From: Alteromonas sp. BMJM2
GTDB taxonomy: Bacteria; Pseudomonadota; Gammaproteobacteria; Enterobacterales; Alteromonadaceae
Direction of reading: 5' to 3'
NCBI RefSeq assembly: GCF_027257845.1
Contig: NZ_JAPVOT010000004.1
Coordinates: forward strand, 1 to 64,000
DNA: 64,000 nt
The notes below the pieces were generated by a model. It saw nothing but the letters and a program-made list of their open reading frames with translations. It was not told the origin of the DNA and did no database searches. This document shows, in pieces, positions 40,998 to 49,589 of the stretch. A program made the position numbers and the translations under genes. Numbering within the stretch: the first letter of the stretch is position 1; each line of letters begins with the position of its first letter.

Positions 40998-41500
40998 GTA
41001 ACGAAAGATGGGACCTTTCTGCTTTTTACTCTTATCAGTTAGGGACTTTTGATTCGGATTATGCGCTAATCTAGACTGCTGAAATGTGTCTTGAGTTCAA
41101 TTGGTAAACACAACACTATCACTAACAGTGCTGTAGAAGCGAAAAAATTGATATAATTTTGCAGCAGTCACAACAGTTTTACTGAGTATTATATATTGAC
41201 TACCTAAAAGTGAGGTAAAAGTTGTTTTGAATAGTTTTAACGTTAGCTGTCGCGTAACAACCATAATATTTGTGGTGTTTAGGCTAAACAACCCATAGTT
41301 TAAGTTTGAATTGGCTTATCAATTCGTCCCAGTTTGAATATTACTGACACGCAGCTTACTTTTATGTATCGAGATCTTGATTCCTTTTTATTAAAATAGG
41401 AGTTAACTTGCCAATCAGGTAAGTTAACTCCTGCGCAAATTGTGTTGCAACATGTTTTAACGCAGTACTAAAAGAGTAACTTTAAAATTGGTATGCACTA
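40998..41500. other. 503-base intergenic region, no gene seen
   Basis: AT-rich gap between convergent genes. The only clear structure is the terminator hairpin at 41398-41432. I see no credible coding region or RNA gene. Confidence 0.6.
41398..41432 (-). terminator. Strong 15-bp hairpin, terminator for the lipoprotein gene
   Basis: AGGAGTTAACTTGCC and GGTAAGTTAACTCCT pair over 15 bp with one G-U; loop AATCA. Downstream on the minus strand is ATTTTAAT, a modest T-rich tract. It lies about 70 bases after the stop of the leftward gene. Confidence 0.7.
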
Positions 41501-42046
41501 TCAGTATGCATGTTGCTCAGTGATTTTAGTTACGTTAGCGTTACCATTTTCTATACGGGTTAGGACTTTCTTTGCTTCTTCTACGTATTTCTGTGGAACT
41601 TGCTTAGAATTAACGTCGTCTTTAATTACAGTGGTCATTTCGTTCCACTCTTCAATTCTTGGATCGCTGGCCTCAGCTGCTCCAATTATAATTGGTCCCC
41701 AACCTGTCATATTTAATTTTAAATAATAATTTTTGCCTGCTTCTAATACACCTTGCGCCACTGCCCAATGTCCTTGAAAGTTGATCATAAGTGTATGTTC
41801 TCCTGGTTCAGTCTGGTATTGCAATAGACGACCAGCAGCGAGCGTTCCCACTAGATTTTCACTGTCCCAAACTTCACTTTTTACACCATCTCCCATAAGG
41901 ATAGAACGACGTACGAAGTTTACGGTAGCTTTGTTCTCATCTGGCATATTTTGAAACTGCACTTCCTTCATATTCGCTAAACCCGCGCAACCACCAAGGC
42001 CAAATGCCACAATTAGAATGCCAACTAATCCGATTTTTTTTATCAT
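41501..42046 (-). CDS. Putative lipoprotein (DUF2846-like)
   Basis: 181 residues. Signal peptide and lipobox FGLGGCAG. The core ATVNFVRRSILMGDGVKSEVWDSENLVGTLAAGRLLQYQTEPGEHTLMI and KNYYLKLNMTGWG follows the DUF2846 pattern (a radical-free, beta-sandwich-like envelope domain of unknown role). GGGAAGAAG precedes the ATG. It adjoins the polyene cluster but is separated by its own terminator and is probably not part of it. Confidence 0.7.
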   Translation of the reverse strand: MIKKIGLVGILIVAFGLGGCAGLANMKEVQFQNMPDENKATVNFVRRSILMGDGVKSEVWDSENLVGTLAAGRLLQYQTEPGEHTLMINFQGHWAVAQGVLEAGKNYYLKLNMTGWGPIIIGAAEASDPRIEEWNEMTTVIKDDVNSKQVPQKYVEEAKKVLTRIENGNANVTKITEQHAY

Positions 42047-42111
42047 CTTCTTCCCTTGTATAAAATTATGAAAATATTTGTTTTTAAAATTTTTAGTATT
42101 GCTTTGAAAAT

Positions 42112-43020
42112 TTACTTGTCGCTAATAGCTTTTACCTCCCCAAACATCATTGAGCGTTTTCGGCGTGAGGCTGATGTATTAGCCAACTCAAATCTCACTG
42201 ACTTTTCAAAGTTCAACGGTAACATAGTCGCATTTAGGATTGCGGTTGAAGGCAGAATGATTGGACGCTTGAAATGGCTGCTGATAGCGACTCGTTCAGT
42301 CGGTAAACGCCAATTATAATTCAGCTTGGATAAAGCCAATGCCAAGACATAATTGCCATGAGCCATAACATTTTTGAAACCCACTAGTCTTGCGCTCCAT
42401 TTCGCTAAGTGAATAGGATTGTAATCGCCACTAATTTGAGCATACCTACGCCCAATTCCAGATTCAAAATGTAATTTAGAATGCTCAATTAGTGGTGACC
42501 ATTCCACTTGAGTATCGATTAATTCTGATTTTTCCGTTGTATTAATAGCGTCAATAGAAGGCAGCCTGTATAGATAACTGCTACGCACTGTCTGACAGCG
42601 CGCTCCCTCTTGGCTAACTAGAATAATTATGTCAACTTGAACGCCATAAGGATGTGGCACTATATTGTCAAAGTAACAGTGTAAAGATAGATCTTTGCAA
42701 GTGAGTGGCTGATATTGCCTAATTTCATTTTCAATATGGACTAAGCCAATAAGAGAAAATGGTGAATTTGGATGCGATAAAGCGCAAATGTGCTGTGATA
42801 ATCCCAACATTTGCGGAAAGCAAGGATGAAGATAATCTTCGTGCCAGTCATGCAATTCGTTAAAAGCTTTTAAACGAGTGCGATAATCGGAAAAGGTAAA
42901 GTAACGAGTAGACTCAACTTGGGGCAACGCCATATTTTTATTATCGGTAAACCAATTCACTAGCATTGGTTCATCCGCTTTTTTTATAGCCGCTTTGACT
43001 AATTGAACTACCTGATTCAC
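42112..43020 (-). CDS. MaoC-like hotdog dehydratase of the polyene cluster
   Basis: About 302 residues. The C-terminal part has the MaoC/hydratase-2 signature RRYAQISGDYNPIHLAKWSARLVGFKNVMAHGNYVLALAL, with the Asp and His of the catalytic dyad; the N-terminal half is likely a degenerate second hotdog. Proposed role: dehydration of 3-hydroxyacyl intermediates or hydration of related thioesters. GTG start; the second of two adjacent GTGs (43020) has better spacing to AGGAG. Same strand as the phosphopantetheinyl transferase, 100 bases downstream of it. This family is not part of the canonical APE set. Confidence 0.75.
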   Translation of the reverse strand: MNQVVQLVKAAIKKADEPMLVNWFTDNKNMALPQVESTRYFTFSDYRTRLKAFNELHDWHEDYLHPCFPQMLGLSQHICALSHPNSPFSLIGLVHIENEIRQYQPLTCKDLSLHCYFDNIVPHPYGVQVDIIILVSQEGARCQTVRSSYLYRLPSIDAINTTEKSELIDTQVEWSPLIEHSKLHFESGIGRRYAQISGDYNPIHLAKWSARLVGFKNVMAHGNYVLALALSKLNYNWRLPTERVAISSHFKRPIILPSTAILNATMLPLNFEKSVRFELANTSASRRKRSMMFGEVKAISDK

Positions 43021-43124
43021 CACAAACTCCTTTTGAGCGGCTACTCCTTTTGTTTTTCAATTTATACTAATTTCATATATTTAGCATCAAAAAATATCGA
43101 AAGGTTAGCTATTCGACAAGCTTA

Positions 43125-43892
43125 CTAGAAAGTAAAGCGCTCCTTTGAAACTATGAGCTTGCCTTTGCTATGAGAAGTATCCAATGCCAAAGCGATACTG
43201 TAGAGATCGTCTATGATGTGATGTTCAAAATGCCAATTTTGGGGTTCATCAGATGCATAGCCGTCAAACGCTATAAGAGGGTCAAATTGGCAAATATTAT
43301 TAAAATAAAAGCAGTCTCCTGGTATGGCCATACCTTTACCATCAGCTTTTATAAAGGCTTCCTTCAATGTCCAAATTTTGTAGAATAAACGCAAAGCGGC
43401 AGAGTTTCCTTCGGCTTTAAGCGCGTAATCAATAGCTTTTTGTTCACAGCGATGAAAATAGTTTTCCGCAATTTTTCTCATTGTCAAGCGGGCTTTCATC
43501 AACTCAATGTCTACTCCAATAGGAAGATTTCTAGAGATAGCAATAACAATGTAATCATGCGAATGTGACAGATTAAACTGAAGCAGGCTGGAAACATGGT
43601 TAAGCGCAGGCTTTCCATTTGCATTGAATGAAAAACTAATGGCTTCTGGATTCGTCTCTTTCATGAGACTGCTTAGCATTAGACGGAGCGCCGCACGACT
43701 TACAATAAAAGAATCACGGCGACTTTCCGAACGAAGAGTTGTCACCCTATAACGCTCCTCATCGCTAAGTAATTCGCGTAAACTGCTGATGGTATGGCTA
43801 CTCAAAACTTGCTTGATACTCAGATATTTGAGAATCACCTCATTGAAGCCTAAACCATTAGCGGTAGTTGAAAGAGATAAATCGGAGAACAT
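43125..43892 (-). CDS. 4'-phosphopantetheinyl transferase (Sfp type)
   Basis: 255 residues. ISFSFNANGKPALNHVSSLLQFNLSHSHDYIVIAISRNLPIGVDIELMK and FYKIWTLKEAFIKADGKGM are the three Sfp/AcpT motifs, including Mg-binding Asp and the W-x-x-KEA segment. It attaches phosphopantetheine to carrier proteins. Divergent from the first ACP gene and presumed to activate both cluster ACPs. The promoter gap contains the shared palindrome. Confidence 0.93.
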   Translation of the reverse strand: MFSDLSLSTTANGLGFNEVILKYLSIKQVLSSHTISSLRELLSDEERYRVTTLRSESRRDSFIVSRAALRLMLSSLMKETNPEAISFSFNANGKPALNHVSSLLQFNLSHSHDYIVIAISRNLPIGVDIELMKARLTMRKIAENYFHRCEQKAIDYALKAEGNSAALRLFYKIWTLKEAFIKADGKGMAIPGDCFYFNNICQFDPLIAFDGYASDEPQNWHFEHHIIDDLYSIALALDTSHSKGKLIVSKERFTF

Positions 43893-43924
43893 ACAATCCG
43901 TTAGAATAGTTTTTACTGTAACAT

Positions 43925-43936
43925 TAGTTTAAACTA
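43925..43936. promoter_or_regulatory. Palindrome TAGTTTAAACTA, candidate cluster operator, copy 1
   Basis: A perfect 12-bp palindrome in the 89-base divergent gap between the phosphopantetheinyl transferase and ACP genes, identical to the one at 53809-53820; the base after it (C) also matches. Its position, 33 bases from one start and 46 from the other, suits control of both promoters. Confidence 0.5.
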
Positions 43937-43981
43937 CCGTCTTTTCACTTTAAAGCGATCATAGTAAGGACAGTATCAACT

Positions 43982-44245
43982 ATGGCTACACAAACAGAAT
44001 CCGAACTAACAATGGCTCAGCTATTGGTAGAGGCCTTAAATCTTGAAGACATGGACGCAGAAGAGATCGATCCGGAAGAGCAGCTGTTCGGTGACGGACT
44101 TGGATTAGATTCTATAGATGCACTCGAAATCTCTCTGGCAATTTCTAAGGAGTATGGCGTTCAAATTAAAGCAGAAGACGAGGGTACTCGCGAAGCGTTT
44201 GCCACACTGAGAAGCTTAACTGCGTTTGTTGAAAATAAAAAATAA
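43982..44245 (+). CDS. Acyl carrier protein 1 of the polyene cluster
   Basis: 87 acidic residues; phosphopantetheine serine S44 in GLGLDSIDALEI. Carries the growing polyene chain as a thioester. Corresponds to one of the paired ApeE/ApeF carriers. First gene of the rightward run; the ketosynthase follows 57 bases later. Confidence 0.93.
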   Translation: MATQTESELTMAQLLVEALNLEDMDAEEIDPEEQLFGDGLGLDSIDALEISLAISKEYGVQIKAEDEGTREAFATLRSLTAFVENKK

Positions 44246-44302
44246 TAAGAAGTCTAATATGGTTAAAGGTTAATTCCTGTGCCAACGTAGACCCACGAGA
44301 AA

Positions 44303-45481
44303 ATGAAAATACACATAATCGACTACGAAACCTGCTCAGCAGCAGGTTTAAACCTCAAGACGCTAAGAACCTCTCTTAAAAATCACGAAAGTGGACTTGT
44401 TAAAAATAATCTTCCCGGTTCAGATCTAGATACTTGGATAGGTGTTGTCGAACAGGTCAACAACGTGAGTGATTTAGGCCGTTGGCAGAGTCGCAACAAT
44501 GCGCTGGCTGCACTGGGTTTCGAACAAGGTACTATCCGCCAGACCGTCTCAGGACTAATTGGTAAATTTGGTGCAGCCAGAGTGGGGCTGGTCATGGGCT
44601 CAAGTACCTCAAGCATCGACCGTACTGAAATGGCTTATACAAAATTGGATGAGTCGGGCAACTTAACTGAGCAATTTAAACAGCCTTTGGTTCATAATCC
44701 ACATGCTCTCAGTTTGTTTATGGCTCACCTGACAGGGATTACCGGCCCCTCACTCACTATTAATACAGCTTGCTCATCCTCAGCGAAAGTCTTTGCGACT
44801 GGAGCTCGGTGGCTGGAAACTGGTATTGTTGATGCCGTGTTGGTAGGTGGCGTGGATACATTGTGTTTAAGTGTACTGCATGGTTTTAATTCCCTGCAGT
44901 TACTGTCTCCTAATCCATGTAAGCCCTTCGACCAGTACCGTGATGGTATCAACCTTGGTGAAGCTTCAGGCTTTGCCGTTTTACAAAGGTCCTCAGAAAG
45001 CAGTAACGGTAGTGGTATCAATCTGACAGGCTACGGTGAGAGTTCAGACGCTTATCACATGTCGCATCCTCACCCTGAAGGATTAGGAGCCAGACTATCA
45101 ATGACTCAGGCATTAAAACAGGCAAATCGAGAGGCTGCTGAAATTGATTATATCAACTTACATGGTACTTCAAGTCGTGCTAACGACCTGATCGAAGGGC
45201 AGTTAATTTCTGAATTATTTCCGAATACAACCCGATGCTCGTCAACCAAAGCATGGATGGGACATACCCTCGGCGCGGCTGGTATAACCGAAGCAATCAT
45301 AGCCATGGATACCCTGAATACCAATATCATTCCAGGCTCCAAAAACCTCGAAACCCTTGATGAAGCCTTATCTCTTTCAATTAAGGCTTCTGATGAACAT
45401 AAAGTGTGCCAGCACGTTATGACTAACTCTTTTGGTTTTGGCGGCAACAATTGCACGCTCTTGTTTAGCAGGTCAGAATAA
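44303..45481 (+). CDS. Beta-ketoacyl synthase 1 (ApeO-like)
   Basis: 392 residues, thiolase-fold condensing enzyme with the full Cys-His-His triad: C157 in TINTACSSSAKVF, H287 in INLHGTSSRAND, H321 in WMGHTLGAAG. Extends the aryl polyene chain with malonyl-ACP. Its stop is one base from the chain-length factor start, so the two probably form a heterodimer, as described for APE systems (ApeO-ApeC). Confidence 0.92.
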   Translation: MKIHIIDYETCSAAGLNLKTLRTSLKNHESGLVKNNLPGSDLDTWIGVVEQVNNVSDLGRWQSRNNALAALGFEQGTIRQTVSGLIGKFGAARVGLVMGSSTSSIDRTEMAYTKLDESGNLTEQFKQPLVHNPHALSLFMAHLTGITGPSLTINTACSSSAKVFATGARWLETGIVDAVLVGGVDTLCLSVLHGFNSLQLLSPNPCKPFDQYRDGINLGEASGFAVLQRSSESSNGSGINLTGYGESSDAYHMSHPHPEGLGARLSMTQALKQANREAAEIDYINLHGTSSRANDLIEGQLISELFPNTTRCSSTKAWMGHTLGAAGITEAIIAMDTLNTNIIPGSKNLETLDEALSLSIKASDEHKVCQHVMTNSFGFGGNNCTLLFSRSE

Positions 45482-45482
45482 A

Positions 45483-46295
45483 ATGCAAGCAAAAGAACTA
45501 AAATGCAAAATCGTAGGCGCCGGCGCCTGGGGCAGCTACTTTAATAGTTGGGAATCACTGCAGCAATTACTTGGTGGCGAACCATTACCAGAAACAAAAA
45601 ACAAAGGCCCTAAACCTTCTATCATTCCTGCTAATGAACGTCGCCGGGCACCATTACCTGTGCGTCTTGCGGTAGAGAGCTCATGTCAGGCAACCCAATC
45701 GGCCGGCCTTGAACCGAATACCCTTACATGCGTATTTGCATCAGGACTTGGTGATACAGAACTCACCGACTACATGTGCAAAACCCTAGCGTCTGAATAT
45801 AAGGAATTATCACCAACTAAATTCCATAACTCTGTTCATAATGCGCCGGCAGGTTACTGGACAATCAGCACCGGCACTATGAGTGCAGCCAACTCTGTCG
45901 CGGGATATGAGGAATCAGTCCCTTTAACGTTACTTGAAGCCTTCATTCAGTGTGTTACTGAACACAAACCGATGCTTGTTACTTTCTACGATGCACCGGT
46001 AGCAGAAGTCCTTAGGCCAATTCTGAGTAATCAGGAGACTTTCGCATTTTCGTTGGTTATTTTACCTGCGGACGCAGAAATAGATGGCATTGAGGTTACC
46101 GCTGAGGTAACCGCAGCAGACCAACTTGCCTGGCCAGCCCTACAAAGCAACAGTGATTACATCACTTCAATGTACGCAGACAATCCAAGCGCTAAGATCT
46201 TATGTCTGGCAGAATTAATAACAACTTCAAACGGCAGCAAGTCAGTGACCATGCCCCTGAGTCAGGGCACGTCAATTTCTTTCACCCGTACGTAG
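45483..46295 (+). CDS. Beta-ketoacyl synthase chain length factor (ApeC-like)
   Basis: 270 residues from ATG 45483; the frame is open upstream but inside the ketosynthase. Resembles the N-terminal ketosynthase-like domain of chain length factors: AWGSYFNSWESLQQLLGG, RRRAPLPVRLAVESSCQA, FASGLGDTELTDYMCKTLA and FHNSVHNAPAGYWTISTGTMSAANSVAGYEES. No active-site Cys in the ketosynthase position and no C-terminal His pair, so it is non-catalytic and likely sets chain length with the preceding enzyme. Confidence 0.88.
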   Translation: MQAKELKCKIVGAGAWGSYFNSWESLQQLLGGEPLPETKNKGPKPSIIPANERRRAPLPVRLAVESSCQATQSAGLEPNTLTCVFASGLGDTELTDYMCKTLASEYKELSPTKFHNSVHNAPAGYWTISTGTMSAANSVAGYEESVPLTLLEAFIQCVTEHKPMLVTFYDAPVAEVLRPILSNQETFAFSLVILPADAEIDGIEVTAEVTAADQLAWPALQSNSDYITSMYADNPSAKILCLAELITTSNGSKSVTMPLSQGTSISFTRT

Positions 46296-46302
46296 GTAAG
46301 TT

Positions 46303-47874
46303 ATGAAACACATTAATACGGATATCATCATCGCGGGCGCTGGGCTGGCCGGAATGAGCCTGGCTCTGCAAATACTGAACCGCACGCCATCGTTAAGCAT
46401 TACAATCATCGAAAAGAATACTTTTCCCGTCCACGATACCACCGCAAAGGTCGGCGAATCGACGGTAGAGATTGGCGCCCATTACTTTACAGACGTGTTG
46501 GGCCTCGACGCTCACTTTAAAGAAAAGCATTTGCGTAAATACGGACTACGGCTATTTTTTGGCAACGTGGATGGCGATTACAGCGAGTACGATGAGCTCG
46601 GGGTAAGTGAACTTTTCGGTATACCGGCTTATCAGATTGAGCGCGGTACATTAGAAAACTACCTTCATGAACTGCTCACCAGTAAAGGGGTGAATATTGT
46701 TGACGGCGCCATGCTGGGTGACATATCACTTGGTGATAAACAACACACCATTGAATGTACCCAAAACAACGGAGCCTTTTCTTTCACTGCTCGCTGGCTG
46801 ATAGACGCCGCCGGTCGTCAGGCCCTGCTGAGAAATAAGTTACAATTGCAAAGCTCAACAGGCCATAGGGGCAACGCGGTATTTTTCCGAATTGACAGGC
46901 GCGTTATCATTGATGAGTGGTCTACGGATCCGGCCTGGCAGAGCCGCGTTAGTGAACCAGGCAAACGTTGGCTTAGTACCAACCATTTGATGGGGCCGGG
47001 TTACTGGATTTGGATAATTCCACTGGCTTCCGGTGCCACCAGCTTTGGCATTGTTATGGATGATCAGGCCCTAGCTGAAAGTGGTATTGAATCATTTGAA
47101 GACACAATGGCTTGGCTCGAAAAAGAGCATCCGCTATGCGTCAAAGCTATTCAGGGTGCTGAGTTGCTCGACTTTAAAGTGATGCAGGGTTATTCCTACG
47201 GCTGTAAACAGATGTTTAGTGATCAGGGCTGGGCAATGACCGGGGAAGCCGGCGCATTCGCCGATCCATTCTACTCACCGGGTAGCGACTTTATTGCACT
47301 GAACAATACGTTTATTACGCATCTTATCGAGCGCGACTTTAACGATCAGGACATCCGCTTTGAAAGTGTTTTGTTCCACAAGTTTTACGACTCCTTTTTT
47401 ACTAATACGCTGTCTCTTTACAAAGATCAGTATGGTGGCTTTGGCGATCGCAAAATGATGTCGGTTAAACTGGTTTGGGATTACACCTATTACTGGGGGG
47501 TTTTCGCCCTGCTCTTCTTTACCGATGCTATTGGCAATATTGAAACCATGCGCAGAATCACGCCGGATCTCATGAAAACGCAAATGCTTAATCAAAGAAT
47601 GCAAAGACTGCTTAGTGAACGTGCCAAAAAGCGTTTGGTCCTGCCAGCTAAAGGGGTATTTATGGATCAGTTCCTAGTGCCTTGTTTAGTCGAGCTGAAT
47701 GATATTCTGAAAAAGCCGAATGTTGATGTAGCCAAAACACTGTCAAAGAACATCGCCATAATGGAAAAAGTGGTGCCGTATTTTGAAGACATGCTAAGTG
47801 ACAATGCATCAATGGATATCAATGAGGAAGAAAGGGCTATTCTGGGTGATTACAGGTTAAGCGTACTAGCCTGA
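46303..47874 (+). CDS. Flavin-dependent halogenase-like oxidoreductase
   Basis: 523 residues. FAD motif IIIAGAGLAGMSLAL (8-22), KVGEST (49-54), a lysine at K79 (HLRKYGLRLFF) where family halogenases have the catalytic lysine, and the halogenase hallmark WxWxIP as W235-I-W237-I-I-P240 in GPGYWIWIIPL; GEAGAFADPFYSPGSDF near 320. Known family chemistry: FADH2-dependent formation of HOX and electrophilic chlorination or bromination of an aromatic ring. In this cluster the natural target is the aryl head or a carrier-bound starter. An oxygenation-only role cannot be excluded. It starts 7 bases after the chain length factor and overlaps the next gene by one base. Confidence 0.85.
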   Translation: MKHINTDIIIAGAGLAGMSLALQILNRTPSLSITIIEKNTFPVHDTTAKVGESTVEIGAHYFTDVLGLDAHFKEKHLRKYGLRLFFGNVDGDYSEYDELGVSELFGIPAYQIERGTLENYLHELLTSKGVNIVDGAMLGDISLGDKQHTIECTQNNGAFSFTARWLIDAAGRQALLRNKLQLQSSTGHRGNAVFFRIDRRVIIDEWSTDPAWQSRVSEPGKRWLSTNHLMGPGYWIWIIPLASGATSFGIVMDDQALAESGIESFEDTMAWLEKEHPLCVKAIQGAELLDFKVMQGYSYGCKQMFSDQGWAMTGEAGAFADPFYSPGSDFIALNNTFITHLIERDFNDQDIRFESVLFHKFYDSFFTNTLSLYKDQYGGFGDRKMMSVKLVWDYTYYWGVFALLFFTDAIGNIETMRRITPDLMKTQMLNQRMQRLLSERAKKRLVLPAKGVFMDQFLVPCLVELNDILKKPNVDVAKTLSKNIAIMEKVVPYFEDMLSDNASMDINEEERAILGDYRLSVLA

Positions 47875-48464
47875 TGAGCAGTGGTGTACCGCGTAGCGCA
47901 AGAGATTTACTACCAGGGTTAATTTTTCTGGCTACCCTCGCTTATCCATTTTTAGTGTACTTAAACATCGATTCGATTGAGCCGGGTTGGTTTGGTGTGG
48001 TGTTGTTGTTACTGGCAATATTTCGCCTTGTAGTGACGGGAACAAAGCGCCAAAGCAGCGACTGGCTTATCACCGCGGTAATCGCAGTTTTCTGCAGCGC
48101 TATTATCATTCTCGAAAGTGAAACATTGCTGAAATGCTACCCTGTGATGATGAGCCTTAGCATGGGCCTAGCATTTCTCTTTTCACTAAATGACAAACGC
48201 AACCTTATTGAACGGTTTGCCGCTGCCGGAGGCAAACAGCCACCAACACAAGCTCGAGGCTACTTACATAAACTCTGCATAGTATGGGGGGTGCTGTTGT
48301 TGTTTAATGGTGCAGTGGCGGCCTGGACTGTGTGGTTTGCCAGTCTGGCTGTATGGACCTTATATAATGGGTTACTATCCTACCTGCTCATTGCCGGACT
48401 CGTTGTGATTGAGTTGGTGTACCGAAATTACTATAAAAAGAAGCATAATATTGTCAATGAGTAA
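47874..48464 (+). CDS. Polytopic membrane protein, COG4648 / ApeG-like
   Basis: 196 residues with about six hydrophobic segments (10-30, 38-54, 65-82, 89-106, 130-150, 158-180) and a basic C-terminal tail. It matches the unnamed inner-membrane protein that sits before the ligase/dehydratase pair in APE clusters; its function there is not established. Overlaps the next gene by 8 bases. Confidence 0.8.
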   Translation: MSSGVPRSARDLLPGLIFLATLAYPFLVYLNIDSIEPGWFGVVLLLLAIFRLVVTGTKRQSSDWLITAVIAVFCSAIIILESETLLKCYPVMMSLSMGLAFLFSLNDKRNLIERFAAAGGKQPPTQARGYLHKLCIVWGVLLLFNGAVAAWTVWFASLAVWTLYNGLLSYLLIAGLVVIELVYRNYYKKKHNIVNE

Positions 48465-48843
48465 CCAAGCGAAGGCTTTAGACGCCTTGTTTAAGCCCTC
48501 TGAAGGGCCACAAATCTTCAGCGTTGATTCGGCTAATAATACTGTATTAATTACATTGTGTGTCCCAGATAAATTAAAATGGTTTGACGGCCACTTCCCT
48601 GAACAAAAAGTACTGCCAGGCGTTGTACAGGTTGATTGGGCAGGTAAAATTGCCCGGGCACTGTTTGTTCAGGATTATGCCTTTCAACAACTGTCTAATA
48701 TAAAATTTAAAACCATGGTGATGCCGGATACCGCCATGCAGCTTGAATTAAGTTTCAACACGGCAAAACATAGCATCAAATTTACTTTTTTTAACGAAAC
48801 TGACTCGTTTTCTACGGGCAGTTTTAAGTTTATTCCGTCATGA
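48457..48843 (+). CDS. Hotdog 3-hydroxyacyl-ACP dehydratase (ApeI-like)
   Basis: 128 residues from ATG 48457. FabA/FabZ-like hotdog: LKWFDGHFPEQKVLPGVVQVDWAGKIA holds the active-site His in GHFP and the conserved LPGV. In APE pathways the partner of a second dehydratase that creates the conjugated trans double bonds. Overlaps both neighbours. Confidence 0.88.
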   Translation: MSNQAKALDALFKPSEGPQIFSVDSANNTVLITLCVPDKLKWFDGHFPEQKVLPGVVQVDWAGKIARALFVQDYAFQQLSNIKFKTMVMPDTAMQLELSFNTAKHSIKFTFFNETDSFSTGSFKFIPS

Positions 48844-49589
48844 GATACTGCATAATCGTTCCACATTATAAACACGAAGTGTTATTTGAAAAATTTCTTC
48901 CGGCGCTAGCATCTCTCAAGCTGCCATGTATTGTTGTTGACGATGGCAGCGGCGAGCAGAGTGTTGGAACAGTGAAAAAGCTGCTGGCCGAATATCCCGA
49001 CTTTCATTTAGTGCAACACCAGACTAATCGCGGCAAAGGTGCTTCAGTGATTACAGGTTGTTACCATGCCAGTGCCATGGGGTTTAGCCATGTATTGCAA
49101 CTCGATGCCGACGGTCAACACAATATTAATGACGCGCAAAAACTGCTTGATTACAGTAATCAGCATCCTGATTCATTTATCTCTGGTCAGCCTTACTTTG
49201 ATGAAACTGCGCCGTTTGCCCGCAAATACGGACGCAAAATCACAGATTTCTGGGTCGCCCTAGAGACTTTGTCGTTTAAAATTAAAGACGGGTTATGTGG
49301 ATTTCGCGTGTATCCGATAAAGCAGATTGAGCGCGTATTTGATAATTACTATCTCGGCCCGCGCATGGATTTTGACCCTGAATTATTAGTTAAGGCTGTG
49401 TGGACAGGAATTGATCTTCACTTTATTCAGACCAAAGTCATTTATCACGAAAATACCGTGTCGCATTTTCACTACCTAAAAGACAACCTGATGCTTATCA
49501 GACTTCACGTCAGACTGATGTTTGGCATGTTGGTCCGCCTGCCCAAGTTGCTTTATGTCCGCCTGAGTTCATTACTTGGTAAGTCATGA
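48840..49589 (+). CDS. Family 2 glycosyltransferase of the polyene cluster
   Basis: 249 residues, GT-A fold: YCIIVPHYKH, CIVVDDGSGEQS, the DxD-type LDADGQHNINDAQ (about 89-101) and GLCGFRVYPIKQ. Transfers a sugar in the cytoplasm, probably to the polyene lipid or its anchor. In E. coli-type clusters this domain is fused to an acyltransferase (ApeJ); here the acyltransferase is the next gene, overlapping by 4 bases. Confidence 0.88.
   Translation: MRYCIIVPHYKHEVLFEKFLPALASLKLPCIVVDDGSGEQSVGTVKKLLAEYPDFHLVQHQTNRGKGASVITGCYHASAMGFSHVLQLDADGQHNINDAQKLLDYSNQHPDSFISGQPYFDETAPFARKYGRKITDFWVALETLSFKIKDGLCGFRVYPIKQIERVFDNYYLGPRMDFDPELLVKAVWTGIDLHFIQTKVIYHENTVSHFHYLKDNLMLIRLHVRLMFGMLVRLPKLLYVRLSSLLGKS

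Noticed and set aside
41097..41291. 64-residue open frame in the large gap before the lipoprotein gene
   Set aside because: No ribosome site and no recognisable composition.
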